Assembly: GCA_016931075.1 (NCBI GenBank)
Contig: JAFGFF010000140.1
Coordinates: forward strand, 1 to 50,739
DNA from: Pirellulales bacterium
GTDB taxonomy: Bacteria > Planctomycetota > Planctomycetia > Pirellulales > Thermoguttaceae
DNA: 50,739 nucleotides
Direction of reading: 5' to 3'
In this document: positions 34,510 through 43,725 of the stretch, piece after piece
How the letters are laid out: each line of letters starts with the position of its first letter
Numbering within the stretch: position 1 is the first letter of the stretch
Translations under genes and position numbers: made by a program
The notes under the pieces: model-generated
What the model saw: the letters and a program-made list of their open reading frames with translations, nothing else
Told to the model about the DNA's origin: nothing
Database searches by the model: none

Positions 34510-36447
34510 TCAGTCACCCACCCCGGCGCTGACGGGCGTGGTCGGTTCGGAATTAAAGGCGGCTTTCCGGTGGGTCCGGCCGAGGACGAGGACGGTGGCG
34601 TCGTCGGCCAGGTCGCCGGCGCTGAAGGTGGTGACCGATTCGAGGATGTCGCGGCAGACTTCGTGGGCCGGCCGGGCGGTCAGTGAGCGGAGGAGCGATT
34701 CGAGACGCTCTTCGCCGTAGAACTGGCCGTCGGTCGAGACGGCTTCGGTGACGCCGTCGGTGTAGAAGACGAACAGGTCGCGCGGCTCGATCCGGCAATG
34801 GTCGTCTTCGTAGGCGGCGTCGGGGAAGGGAGCGACCAGGGGGCCGGTCGGGTCGAGCGACTCCAGCCGACCGTCGTCGCGGACCACGTAGGGTGGATTG
34901 TGGCCCGCGTTGGCGTAGGACAGTTCGCCCGAGGCTGTGTCGTAGTAGCCGACGAACAGTGTGACGAACATGTTGTCATGGTTTTCGGCAGCCAGACACT
35001 TGTTCAGTTGCGCGACCACCTCGGCCGGTGTTTTGTCCGGCGAGGCGAAGTTGCGAAGCATGGTTCGAGCGACCGCCATGTAGAGGGCCGCCGGGACGCC
35101 CTTGCCCGACACGTCGGCCATGACCACGGCGAGGGTCCGCTCGTCGACGAAGAAGAAATCGAAGAAGTCGCCCGCCACGGTCTTTGCCGGGGCGTTCACG
35201 CCGTGCAGCGTGAACTCCTGTTCGGGCCGGTCGGGCAGCGCACGGGGCAGCAGGGCCGCCTGGATCTTTCGTGCCGCCTGGAGTTCGCCCTCCACTTCCT
35301 TTCGGGCTGCCTCCTCGCGGATCCGCCCTTCGATGTTCGTCTTCAACTGACCGACCATCTTGTTGAACGTTTGGGCCAGCCGGGCGATCTCGTCGGTCCC
35401 CGGGACGCTGGGAACCCGCGCGTCCAAATCGCCCTCGGCCAACGACTCGGCCGCCGCCGTCAGACGTCCGATTGGTCGGGTCATGCGGGCCGTTGTCAGC
35501 CAAAGCACGCCGAGCATCAGGAGACACGCCACGACCAACACGCGGACCGAACGGGCCAACTCCGCCTGGACCGGCGCAAGGACCTCGCTCTCCGGCTTGA
35601 TGGCCGCCAGCGTCCAGCCGGTCGACGGCACGGGGGCAAAGACCATCCACGACCGCAAGCCGGTGCGCTCGTCCTCGATCTGGTACATGCCCTTCTCGCC
35701 AGGGACGAAATTTCCCGCCTCGCTTTTATCCACGGTCTGGAACGCGGCCCGGCGAGAAATCCACTCGGCGTCAGGGTGCGAAATAAACCGACCCTCGCGG
35801 CTGATCAGCGTGCAATACTCTTGCCCCTGAGTGGCGTGAAGGATGTCGTCCAAAATGTTCTCGGAGAGCAGGTCCACCATGACCATGCCGACGGCCCGAC
35901 CGCCGCGCAGAACGGGCGACCCATAGGTGCACATCATGCGTCCTTGCGTCTCCTTGTCGGAGTAGGACTCGCTCCAGAGTGAACGCCGCTGGGCCTTGGC
36001 CGCCGCGTACCACTCGCTATACGGCGTCTTGGCGACAACCTCGGCGAAGTCCGAATAATGGATCTCCCCGCTCGCGTCCCGCTGATAGTACGGGGCGAAC
36101 GGTCCCGAGCTTCCCCGAACGACGCCCGGGTCCAGGACGACACCCAAATCGAACAGGTCGGCGTTACCCCGCAGGGTCGTCCGGAGCCAATGCTTCACCT
36201 GGTCGCGGGAAAGCTCGGGCGAGGCGGCCAGGACGGCGGCCAGCGTGTCGGCAAGCTGCTCGACCTTGGTCAGCTCGACGTCAAGCTGGGCCGCCTGCCG
36301 GGCGGTCAACTCGGTCAAGTGGGCCTTCGTGTCGGTCAAGGCCGTTCGACGTTCGAGAACATACTCGTACGTCGCCGCCGCAAGCCAGATGACGACCAGC
36401 GGCACGCCGATGGTCAACAGGAGCCGTGTCCGGATCGAGAGTTTCAT
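34510..36447 (-). CDS. Membrane-bound PP2C/SpoIIE phosphatase with cache and HAMP domains
   Basis: A 645-residue RsbU-type phosphatase. Span 1 is at about 7-29. The outer region (30-300) reads as a cache-type sensor (YGSPVLRGGRAVGMVMVDLL). Span 2 (about 303-322) is followed by HAMP (TRPIGRL, then DEIARLAQTFNKMV), a helical linker and the SpoIIE domain from about 420 (VAGDFFDFFFVDE, MADVSGKGVPAALYMAVART, FYTDGVTEA, GDLADDATVLVLGR), which holds the metal-binding Asp residues. Such enzymes dephosphorylate STAS anti-sigma antagonists in response to an outside signal. A STAS gene lies at 38091-38381, past an aldehyde dehydrogenase on the opposite strand. No RsbW-type kinase is visible. Confidence 0.9.
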   Translation of the reverse strand: MKLSIRTRLLLTIGVPLVVIWLAAATYEYVLERRTALTDTKAHLTELTARQAAQLDVELTKVEQLADTLAAVLAASPELSRDQVKHWLRTTLRGNADLFDLGVVLDPGVVRGSSGPFAPYYQRDASGEIHYSDFAEVVAKTPYSEWYAAAKAQRRSLWSESYSDKETQGRMMCTYGSPVLRGGRAVGMVMVDLLSENILDDILHATQGQEYCTLISREGRFISHPDAEWISRRAAFQTVDKSEAGNFVPGEKGMYQIEDERTGLRSWMVFAPVPSTGWTLAAIKPESEVLAPVQAELARSVRVLVVACLLMLGVLWLTTARMTRPIGRLTAAAESLAEGDLDARVPSVPGTDEIARLAQTFNKMVGQLKTNIEGRIREEAARKEVEGELQAARKIQAALLPRALPDRPEQEFTLHGVNAPAKTVAGDFFDFFFVDERTLAVVMADVSGKGVPAALYMAVARTMLRNFASPDKTPAEVVAQLNKCLAAENHDNMFVTLFVGYYDTASGELSYANAGHNPPYVVRDDGRLESLDPTGPLVAPFPDAAYEDDHCRIEPRDLFVFYTDGVTEAVSTDGQFYGEERLESLLRSLTARPAHEVCRDILESVTTFSAGDLADDATVLVLGRTHRKAAFNSEPTTPVSAGVGD

Positions 36448-36620
36448 ACACGTCTTCTCTGTGTCCGCCTTGGATTACGTGTCATCCAACTGTACCTCCA
36501 GGATCGCGGTGCCGATTGTGCCGGTTGTGACGCCTGCCCGACGCACTCGCGGCGGACCGTGGACTATCCTTTCGTAACGGATTCCTTGCGGTCGCCGACC
36601 TTCCAGCAAAGGGAACAAAC

Positions 36621-38063
36621 ATGTCTGTCGCCGACGTGACGCTGCAAACGAATGTGGACGAGTATTTCCAGCGGGCCAACGGGGCGGCTGCTGTCTTCAG
36701 CCAATACAATCAAGAGCAGACCGATCGGATTGTCCGCGCGGTCTACGAGGCGGCGTTCGGCAACCGTGTCCGCCTGGCCCAGATGGCCGCCGAGGAGACC
36801 AACCTGGGCAAGTGGCAGGACAAGGTCATCAAGAACGTCGTAGCCAGCCAGTTCGTCTACGAGGACATCAAGGACACGAAGACGGTCGGCGTCGTGAGCG
36901 AAGATCCGGTCACCGGGATCGTCGAGATCGCTCAGCCGGTCGGGCCGATCCTGGCGATCATCCCCGTGACCAATCCGACGTCGACGGTGATCTTCAAGAC
37001 GCTGATCGCGCTGAAGGCCCGCAATCCGATCATCTTCAGTTTCTCGCCCCGCGCGATGGATTCCTGCTGCGAGACGGCCCGGATCTGCTACGAAGCGGCT
37101 CTGGCGGCCGACGCGCCGGAGAACTGCATCCAGTGGTTGACCGAGAGTTCGCACGAACTGACCCATGCCTTCATGACACACAAGTCGCTGGCGTTGATCC
37201 TGGCCACGGGCGGATCGGGGTTGGTCCGAAGCGCGTACAGCTCGGGCACGCCGGCCCTGGGCGTGGGGGCGGGCAACGTGCCCGTCTACATCGAGCGAAC
37301 GGCCGACGTTCCCTTCACCGTCGAGCAGATCATGACCTCGAAGCTGTTCGACAACGGGACCGTCTGCGCCAGCGAGCAGGCCCTGGTCGTCGAGCGAGAG
37401 ATCGCTGACGAACTGGCCGCCGAGTTCCGCCGGAAGAAGGCCTATTTTCTGAACGACGAGCAGGTCGAGAAGCTCACCGCGGTGGCCTACGACCCGGCGC
37501 GAGGCGTGATGAACGCAGCCGTCGTCGGCCAGTCGGCCGAGACGTTGGCCCAAATGGCCCGTTTCGACGTGCCGGCCCATACTCAGTTGCTCATCGCTCC
37601 ATTGCCGGGCGTGGGGCCTGAGTGGCCCTTGTCGTCCGAGATCCTCGCCCCGATCCTGGCCTGGTACGTGGCCGACAGCTTCGAGACGGCCGTGAACCAC
37701 TGCATCGACCTGAACTTCCACGGCGGGATGGGCCACACGGCCAGCATCTACTCGAACGACGAATCGCGAATCCAACAGTTCGCCATGCTGATGAACGCCG
37801 GTCGGATCGTGGTCAACACGCCTTCGTCGCAAGGCGCCGTCGGCGGGATCTACAACATGCTGCGGCCGTCGTTCACGTTGGGCTGCGGCACGGGCGGCCA
37901 CAACATCACGACCGACAACATCACGGCCTGCCACCTGGTGAACATCCAGCGGATCGCCCGGCGACGCGACAACCAACGGCTCAAGAAGTTCGACCAGAAC
38001 CTCTACTACGACGAATCGCTCGGCGCGACCGAAATTGAAGCGGCGTACAATCGAAACGTGTAG
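36621..38063 (+). CDS. Acylating aldehyde dehydrogenase, AdhE N-terminal-like
   Basis: A 480-residue enzyme interconverting an aldehyde, CoA and NAD+ with acyl-CoA and NADH, most likely acetaldehyde/acetyl-CoA. It resembles the N-terminal half of AdhE: PVTNPTSTVIFKTLIALKAR, then RNPIIFSFSPRA, the nucleotide loop ALGVGAGNVPVYIE and catalytic Cys249 in FDNGTVCASEQALVV. The alcohol dehydrogenase half of AdhE is absent, so this is a stand-alone form like EutE/PduP; no microcompartment targeting tail or shell genes are seen. AAGGGA lies 8 bases before the ATG. The STAS gene starts 27 bases after the stop, so the two are probably cotranscribed. Confidence 0.9.
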   Translation: MSVADVTLQTNVDEYFQRANGAAAVFSQYNQEQTDRIVRAVYEAAFGNRVRLAQMAAEETNLGKWQDKVIKNVVASQFVYEDIKDTKTVGVVSEDPVTGIVEIAQPVGPILAIIPVTNPTSTVIFKTLIALKARNPIIFSFSPRAMDSCCETARICYEAALAADAPENCIQWLTESSHELTHAFMTHKSLALILATGGSGLVRSAYSSGTPALGVGAGNVPVYIERTADVPFTVEQIMTSKLFDNGTVCASEQALVVEREIADELAAEFRRKKAYFLNDEQVEKLTAVAYDPARGVMNAAVVGQSAETLAQMARFDVPAHTQLLIAPLPGVGPEWPLSSEILAPILAWYVADSFETAVNHCIDLNFHGGMGHTASIYSNDESRIQQFAMLMNAGRIVVNTPSSQGAVGGIYNMLRPSFTLGCGTGGHNITTDNITACHLVNIQRIARRRDNQRLKKFDQNLYYDESLGATEIEAAYNRNV

Positions 38064-38090
38064 ATTGCACTCAAACGAGGATATCCTGCC

Positions 38091-38381
38091 ATGTTGCAGA
38101 CCTGCCAAACGGAAGAGAAGACTTGCCTGACGTTCGAGGGGAGCCTCGACACGGCCGTGTGCGTGGAGATCGAGTCGGAGGTCCACGGCGTCGTGGCCGA
38201 CTCAGACAGCCCGATCGAGTTCAACCTGGCCGACGTCGATTTCGTGGCGTCGTCGTTCCTGCGGCTGTGCATCCACGCCTATCAGCACTCAGGCGACCAG
38301 TTCCAGATCGTCCATGCCAACCCCATGGTCCGCCGCGTCTTCAAAATCGCCGGCCTGGACCGCATGCTCGGCGACGAGTGA
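38091..38381 (+). CDS. STAS-domain anti-sigma factor antagonist-like protein
   Basis: A 96-residue STAS protein. Strand-helix order fits: LTFEGSLDTAVCVEI, IEFNLADVDFVASSFLRLCI and FQIVHANPMVRRVFKIAGL. The Ser-Ser in VASSFLRL matches the phosphorylation site region of SpoIIAA/RsbV (usually DSSGL), with Ala and Phe replacing the flanking Asp and Gly. In the usual switch a kinase phosphorylates this Ser and a SpoIIE-type phosphatase removes the phosphate; such a phosphatase is encoded at 34510-36447. GAGG precedes the ATG. It sits 27 bases after the aldehyde dehydrogenase. Confidence 0.8.
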   Translation: MLQTCQTEEKTCLTFEGSLDTAVCVEIESEVHGVVADSDSPIEFNLADVDFVASSFLRLCIHAYQHSGDQFQIVHANPMVRRVFKIAGLDRMLGDE

Positions 38382-38517
38382 TCGATGCCGCGTCAAGACA
38401 CCGGGTGCCCCTCTGCGGTGGGCCCCCGGTGTGCGGACATTGAGAATCCGGTCTGACCTGATACACTGTATTCCCCCAGGCACGGGCGGGGTGGGCCGCG
38501 CTCTCGCGTTGACGCGC

Positions 38518-38598
38518 GGGTGCCACTGCTGGCTTGTCCAGCAGTGTTTTGAGGAGTCCGCGTCGTCCGCACTGCTGGACAAGCCAGCAGTGGCACCC
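38518..38598. repeat. 29-bp perfect inverted repeat, GGGTGCCA family, copy 2
   Basis: Arms at 38518-38546 and 38570-38598 are exact inverted copies with a 23-base centre, and match the arms at 11469-11549. Each arm is a hairpin with CTTGT loop. GTTGAC lies just upstream, as near copy 3. The rest of the 387-base gap (38382-38768) holds nothing I recognise. Confidence 0.85.
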
Positions 38599-38768
38599 CA
38601 ATTCCTAACGTTGACAAAGCACCAGACTGGCCGTCCACGGACGACTGCTTCATTTTCTTGATTCGATCTGGTCGGGCAGCGCGACACGGTCCAAGCGCCG
38701 GGCGAGCCATGACGACGGCATCCTGCCCGATTGTCTTATCTCGACAAACTGCACGCGGGAGGTGAGTC

Positions 38769-41700
38769 ATGAGACGGATGAATCTGTGCGCCATGTTGGC
38801 GATATTCTGTTGGGTCGTTCTTGCTTCTAGCGGCGCGCCAAGCGCCACATTGGAGTGGACCGGCAATACCAGTAATAACTGGAATGAGGCTTCGAACTGG
38901 TCGCCAAAGGCCGTGCCGGTGTACGACGACATTGTGCGGGTGTGGGACGATCCAGCGGGACGTCTGCCCCTGGCGGGAGGCATCTTGATCGGCGGCGGCA
39001 CGGGCCAGGTTCATGTTCGCAATCAGGGCATCGGGCTGACCGTCCCGGCGATTATCGTCGGCTGGGAGGGCGAAGGCGAGTTGCTCATCGAGAACGAAGC
39101 ATGGGTCTATACCAGCGAGTTCATCCAGGTCGGGGCCGAGGAAATCACAGGTGCCCAGGGCACGGTCATTGTTCGTCACTCCGGGTCTCTCTTGGACTGT
39201 GGAGAAATCCGACTCGGCGGCCATACACCCTCGCCTGGCGTGCTACGAATCGAGAACGGGGGCGATGTCCTCAGCGGTGAAGCTCAAATCGGCTCCATTT
39301 CCACCTCGGCGGGAAGCTGGGTGCTGGTGGACGGTGACGGCTCGACCTGGAACTTGGGAGGCAGCAATCTCCTGATCGGGCCTAGCGGTTCCGGGGATGT
39401 CACGATCTCCAATCACGGGCTGATCCAATGCGACGACGTCCGAATCGGCAGCACCAGTAGCGGCGTCCTATGCACGCTCACCGTTACCGACGTCGGTTCT
39501 CGACTCGAATGTGGTCCCATCCGGGTAGGGAACAGCTCGCTGGCCAGTATGTCGGTCGAAGCGGGCGCCGTGGTTCAAAGCACTGGAGAGTCCCAAATCG
39601 GACATGGCAGCGCCAGCGAGGGCGAAGTTACCGTCACGGGCAACGGCTCGTTGTGGAACACAAACAGCGGCACGCTCCTCGTCGGCGACTCCGGTGAAGG
39701 TATCCTGAATATTTCCAACAAAGGCCAGGTCCTGTGCGGCACAGCCTACATCGGGACGATGTCAGGATCCTCGGGCAACCAGGTCACCGTCAATGGATCG
39801 GATTCGCTCTGGAGCACGGGGGGGCTTAACGTAGGAGCCGGGGGTGAAGGAACGTTGACAATCGAGAATAAGGGGACGGTGACTTCCACCAACGTGTCGA
39901 TCGGGGGTGGCTATGATGGCCCTGGCGCCAGCGGCACGGTCAACGTGAACGGCTCGGGATCCAATTGGGTTATCAGCAGCGGTTGGTTTGCCATCGGGGA
40001 ATACGCCGCCGGCGAATTGAACATCACCGACGGCGGACTCGTCTCCAGCCAATCCGCCCTCATCGGGACTTACGACTCGTCCTTGGGCAACATGGTCACC
40101 CTCTCCGGAACCGGTTCGACCTGGAACACGAACGGCGAATTCGTGAGCGTCGGAGAAGCCGGCGCCGGCACGGTGCAAGTTCGCACCGGCAGCCAGGTCC
40201 TCTCCGGCATCACCTACGTCGGCTATGACGTCACCGGCAACGGCCACATCGATCTCATGGGCGGAACGTGGGACACCGGCGGCGAGGACCTGTTCCTCGG
40301 TCTCGCCGGCACGGGAACACTCGACGTCCGAACCTTAGGGCAACTCACCACGGCCGACGGCTACGTCGCCTACGGCCTGGGCTCGGTCGGAACGGTCGAC
40401 CTCCAAGGCGGACGTTGGGACTGCGAAAGCCTCCACGTCGGCACCCTGGGAACCGCCATGGTCCAGGTGCGACCCGGCGCGGAACTGGCCATCGCCGACA
40501 CGCTGAACATCGGGCCCAACGGCACGCTCCATCTTGACGGAGGGCACGTCTGGGTCTCGCAACTCGGCACGCTCGACGGGGACCTCGATTTCGAAAGCGG
40601 CACGCTCCAAATCACCAACGACTTCCTGCTCGACGCGGGCCAACCCCTTGGAGCAAGTATTCAGGTCGACACGGCTCAAACGGTCATCGTCGATCAAACT
40701 CTCTTCGTCAATCCGCTCGGCATGCTCTCCATCGCCGGCGGCCAGGTGACGGCCGACGTGCTGCAAAACGACGGGCTGGTTTCGGTGGGCACCGGAGGGC
40801 AACTCTCGATCGGCTCGGGATTGGAAAACTCCTCTACCCTGATGCTCGCGGGCGGAACGATCGCCGGGCCCGGGCTGTTGACGAATGGTCCCAGCGGCAG
40901 CCTCGCCGGTGATGGCACAATCACCGCCAATGTCGACAACTACGGAACATGGGTTCCCTCCGGAGCGATGCGCGTCTCGGGCACGGTCAACAACTACGGG
41001 GAGGTCCAGATCAATGCCTTGCGCACGCTCCGCCAGGACGGACCAATGAGCAACTTCGGCCTCATCGCGCTCAACGGCGGCGCCCTGGCCGGCAGCGGGA
41101 CCTTGCTCAACCAGCCGGGCGGCACGATCCGCGGCGGAAGCGGCGTGACCGTGGCCCTGACCAACGCCGGACTGATCCACGCCACGACGGGCTCGACGCT
41201 CCTGATTACCAATCTCTCCGGCGGCAACCTGAGCACCGGCGAGCTGCGCGTCGAGGACGATGCCAGCTTGCAAGTGATCAGTTCCTTCGCCAACGCTGGG
41301 CTAGTCCGCCTGCTGGGCGACGGGGCCATCCTGGCCGGTGGAGATGTCACCAACTCGGGCACCATCGTCGGCGCCGGTCGCGTTGCCAATTCGATCGTCA
41401 ACACGGGCCAGATCCGCGCCGATGGACCGGGCACCCTCATCCTCGCCGGCTCGAGCGTCACGAACGCCGCAGGCGGCCTGATTGAAGTCCAGGAGAACGC
41501 GACCCTTATCGTCTCCAACGGTTTGGCCGTCAACAGCGGCAGCCTGACGCTTCGCGGCGGCACGTTTGACAACAACGCCACCACGATGACCAACAACGGG
41601 GATATCACCGGCGCCGGCACGCTGCGGACCGGGGGACTGATCAACAACGGGCATGTCGGCGTGGGCAACGGCGATCTGGACGTGGTCGGCTCCGTGGTCA

Positions 41701-42425
41701 ACAACGGCGATGTGGCCGTTCAGCCCGGCGCGACGGCGACGTTCTACGGGCCTGTCAGCGGACCGGGCAGCTTCCCCGGTGCGGGCACGATCGTCTTCCT
41801 GAGCAGCTATAGCCCCGGTTCCAGCCCGGGCGATATCGCGTTCGGCGGCAACCTTACGCTCGTCTCGACCTCGCAACTGACCATGGAACTGGGTGGCGCC
41901 GAGGCCGGCACTGAGTATGACCGCCTGCAAATCGCCGGCGAGTTGACGTTGGACGGCGTGCTCGAGATCGTCCTGATCGACGAGTTCACTCCTTCGGCGG
42001 GCAATGTGTTCGATATCCTGGATTGGTCGTCTTGTACAGGGACTTTCGACCACGTGCTGCTGCCCGACCTGGGCGCCGAGTTGTGTTGGGACCTCGGGTC
42101 GCTCTACGATTCCGGCGAGCTTGCCGTGCTCACCTCCACGTTCATGCCCGGCGACGCCAATCGGGACGGTCGGGTCGACGCGCTCGACGCTCGCACTCTG
42201 GCCGAGAACTGGCTCAAGTCGACCGGCATGGACTGGTCGAAGGGCGATTTTAACGACGATGGCGCCGTCGACGACCTGGACGCCTCGATCATGGCCGCCA
42301 ATTGGGGTGCGGGCACCGAGGGGCATCAAAGCGTGCCCGAACCGTCGACGGCCGTGCTGGCAATCGCGGCACTGGCCGCAGTAGGGCTCCTGCGACGCCG
42401 GTCGGTGACGCACGGACCACGATAG
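38769..42425 (+). CDS. PEP-CTERM surface protein with T5SS/PEP-CTERM-type repeats and dockerin
   Basis: A 1218-residue exported protein. A signal peptide (LCAMLAIFCWVVLASSGAPS) is followed by about 1050 residues of Gly/Ser/Thr/Asn-rich beta repeats. In the first half units recur about every 45-60 residues with patterns such as EGTLTIENKGTVTSTNVSIG and GTVNVNGSGSNWV, matching the T5SS/PEP-CTERM-associated repeat, likely a beta-helix. Near 1126-1180 are two calcium-binding dockerin-like units (GDANRDGRVDALDARTLAEN and GDFNDDGAVDDLDASIM). The C-terminus is a PEP-CTERM signal: VPEPS, hydrophobic stretch, then RRR. Sorting would need an exosortase, not in this window. GGGAGGTG precedes the ATG. 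Confidence 0.9.
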   Translation: MRRMNLCAMLAIFCWVVLASSGAPSATLEWTGNTSNNWNEASNWSPKAVPVYDDIVRVWDDPAGRLPLAGGILIGGGTGQVHVRNQGIGLTVPAIIVGWEGEGELLIENEAWVYTSEFIQVGAEEITGAQGTVIVRHSGSLLDCGEIRLGGHTPSPGVLRIENGGDVLSGEAQIGSISTSAGSWVLVDGDGSTWNLGGSNLLIGPSGSGDVTISNHGLIQCDDVRIGSTSSGVLCTLTVTDVGSRLECGPIRVGNSSLASMSVEAGAVVQSTGESQIGHGSASEGEVTVTGNGSLWNTNSGTLLVGDSGEGILNISNKGQVLCGTAYIGTMSGSSGNQVTVNGSDSLWSTGGLNVGAGGEGTLTIENKGTVTSTNVSIGGGYDGPGASGTVNVNGSGSNWVISSGWFAIGEYAAGELNITDGGLVSSQSALIGTYDSSLGNMVTLSGTGSTWNTNGEFVSVGEAGAGTVQVRTGSQVLSGITYVGYDVTGNGHIDLMGGTWDTGGEDLFLGLAGTGTLDVRTLGQLTTADGYVAYGLGSVGTVDLQGGRWDCESLHVGTLGTAMVQVRPGAELAIADTLNIGPNGTLHLDGGHVWVSQLGTLDGDLDFESGTLQITNDFLLDAGQPLGASIQVDTAQTVIVDQTLFVNPLGMLSIAGGQVTADVLQNDGLVSVGTGGQLSIGSGLENSSTLMLAGGTIAGPGLLTNGPSGSLAGDGTITANVDNYGTWVPSGAMRVSGTVNNYGEVQINALRTLRQDGPMSNFGLIALNGGALAGSGTLLNQPGGTIRGGSGVTVALTNAGLIHATTGSTLLITNLSGGNLSTGELRVEDDASLQVISSFANAGLVRLLGDGAILAGGDVTNSGTIVGAGRVANSIVNTGQIRADGPGTLILAGSSVTNAAGGLIEVQENATLIVSNGLAVNSGSLTLRGGTFDNNATTMTNNGDITGAGTLRTGGLINNGHVGVGNGDLDVVGSVVNNGDVAVQPGATATFYGPVSGPGSFPGAGTIVFLSSYSPGSSPGDIAFGGNLTLVSTSQLTMELGGAEAGTEYDRLQIAGELTLDGVLEIVLIDEFTPSAGNVFDILDWSSCTGTFDHVLLPDLGAELCWDLGSLYDSGELAVLTSTFMPGDANRDGRVDALDARTLAENWLKSTGMDWSKGDFNDDGAVDDLDASIMAANWGAGTEGHQSVPEPSTAVLAIAALAAVGLLRRRSVTHGPR

Positions 42426-42454
42426 CCCGGTTGAGATCGACGCGCGGGCGTCGG

Positions 42455-43285
42455 CTACGGAGAGGAGGGATCGGACGGGCCCAATGTCGACGGGCCCAAC
42501 GTGGTCGGCGGCGGATCGAGTGTGGCGGCCGTCTGGCCAGGCGCGGGGGCGAGGGACGACTCCTTCGGTTCGAGCTTCGGTGGATCGGCCGGAGTCTCCT
42601 TGGACGCCTTCTTCACCTTGTCCTTCGCGCCAGCGTCATCCGCATCAGTCATCTCGGGTATCTTGGGAGCGGGGCCGGCCTCCATGGCGCGGAGTTGGAA
42701 GCCCTTCAATTCGACCGTCTCCAGAAACCCGAGGCCCATCGCCCGATTGACACGCGCGGCAATCTTTTTCTTAAGGATGACCTTCTTGGGATCGTCCAAC
42801 TCGCGGGCGCTGGCGTTGCGGATGGCCACGGTCACCTGCTCGCGGAAGAACCGCTTGTGACGCTGCATCTTTTCCTGGAAATCCTGCCCGCTCTCGCAGT
42901 TGGTCTTGCCATGCAGTTCGAAATCAGCGCGGACGCATTGACGGGTTACCGGGTCGTACATGAGGACACGGAACCGGCCGAACTGAGCCCGTCCCCCCTC
43001 GCCGAAAACGATCTGGCCGTCGCGGGACTTCGACTTTCTGAAGCCTCGCGCGCCGGATGAGTCGGAATCGCCTCCCCCCGACGCGCTATTGAGTCCGAAG
43101 ACAGCCTGCCCCATCCAGCGCCGCAGTCCCACGCGATTGGCCTTCGCCCCGGTCATGGCCGTCATCAAAATGATCAGCATCACGCTAACCACCAACGCGA
43201 TCGACCGCTGCCACTCACGTCGTTCGACGTCGGCAATGGTGCGCCGTTTGGGGCGTCGATCGGATGGCGGTTTTTGGTCGACCAT
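42455..43285 (-). CDS. FliL-like single-span membrane protein
   Basis: A 276-residue protein. A short basic cytoplasmic N-terminus (RRPKRRTIADVERREWQ, after about residue 10) leads to one span at about 30-48 (ALVVSVMLIILMTAM). The outer part has a Gly/Ser linker and then a FliL-like region (about 95-215): FGRFRVLMYDP, FFREQVTVAIRNASARELDD and ILKKKIAARVNRAMG. A Pro/Asp/Lys-rich tail closes it. FliL proteins attach near flagellar stators, but no flagellar gene is here and the match is partial. The ATG at 43285 follows GAGG; the upstream extension is unlikely. It converges on the PEP-CTERM gene with 29 bases between. Confidence 0.65.
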   Translation of the reverse strand: MVDQKPPSDRRPKRRTIADVERREWQRSIALVVSVMLIILMTAMTGAKANRVGLRRWMGQAVFGLNSASGGGDSDSSGARGFRKSKSRDGQIVFGEGGRAQFGRFRVLMYDPVTRQCVRADFELHGKTNCESGQDFQEKMQRHKRFFREQVTVAIRNASARELDDPKKVILKKKIAARVNRAMGLGFLETVELKGFQLRAMEAGPAPKIPEMTDADDAGAKDKVKKASKETPADPPKLEPKESSLAPAPGQTAATLDPPPTTLGPSTLGPSDPSSP

Positions 43286-43725
43286 GGTTTCGACCTCACG
43301 GAACAACAAGGCGCCGCTGCGGCGCGCGGATACACACGTCACAGGACGGTAAAACGCAAGGGTATTTGTGGTCCGGTGCCCGCGGTGATGGCGGACAGGG
43401 CGTCCGAGCTGGACGCGATTGAGTTCCCTCGATCGGGTAGCGTGAAAAGTTCTCTTTATTAAGCCTAGCTCATAACCCGCCCCACAAGATGGCTGACTGC
43501 ACGCAGGATACCCCCCTCATGGGTTGGTTTGATATGCAATTCCGGAACGAGATGATCAAATGGCCGGCCAGAGGGCGGATCTGGACACGGGGCCAGCCGC
43601 GTGGTTCAATGAAGATACCCTCCCGGCACGGTCCGGCCGTGCCGACTTTACCAGCCAACTGTCACACCACGCGGCAATCCCCAGACGCACCCTTGCCGCG
43701 GTTTCTCAACCCATAAGGAGAGATC
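43286..43725. other. Divergent intergenic region
   Basis: No gene. The only clear structure is an 8-bp hairpin CGGCACGG-TCCGG-CCGTGCCG at 43624-43644, about 80 bases before the oxidoreductase start, in its presumed leader. The AT-rich stretch near 43448-43462 (AAGTTCTCTTTATTAAG) is a reasonable promoter area, without a clear match. Confidence 0.4.
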
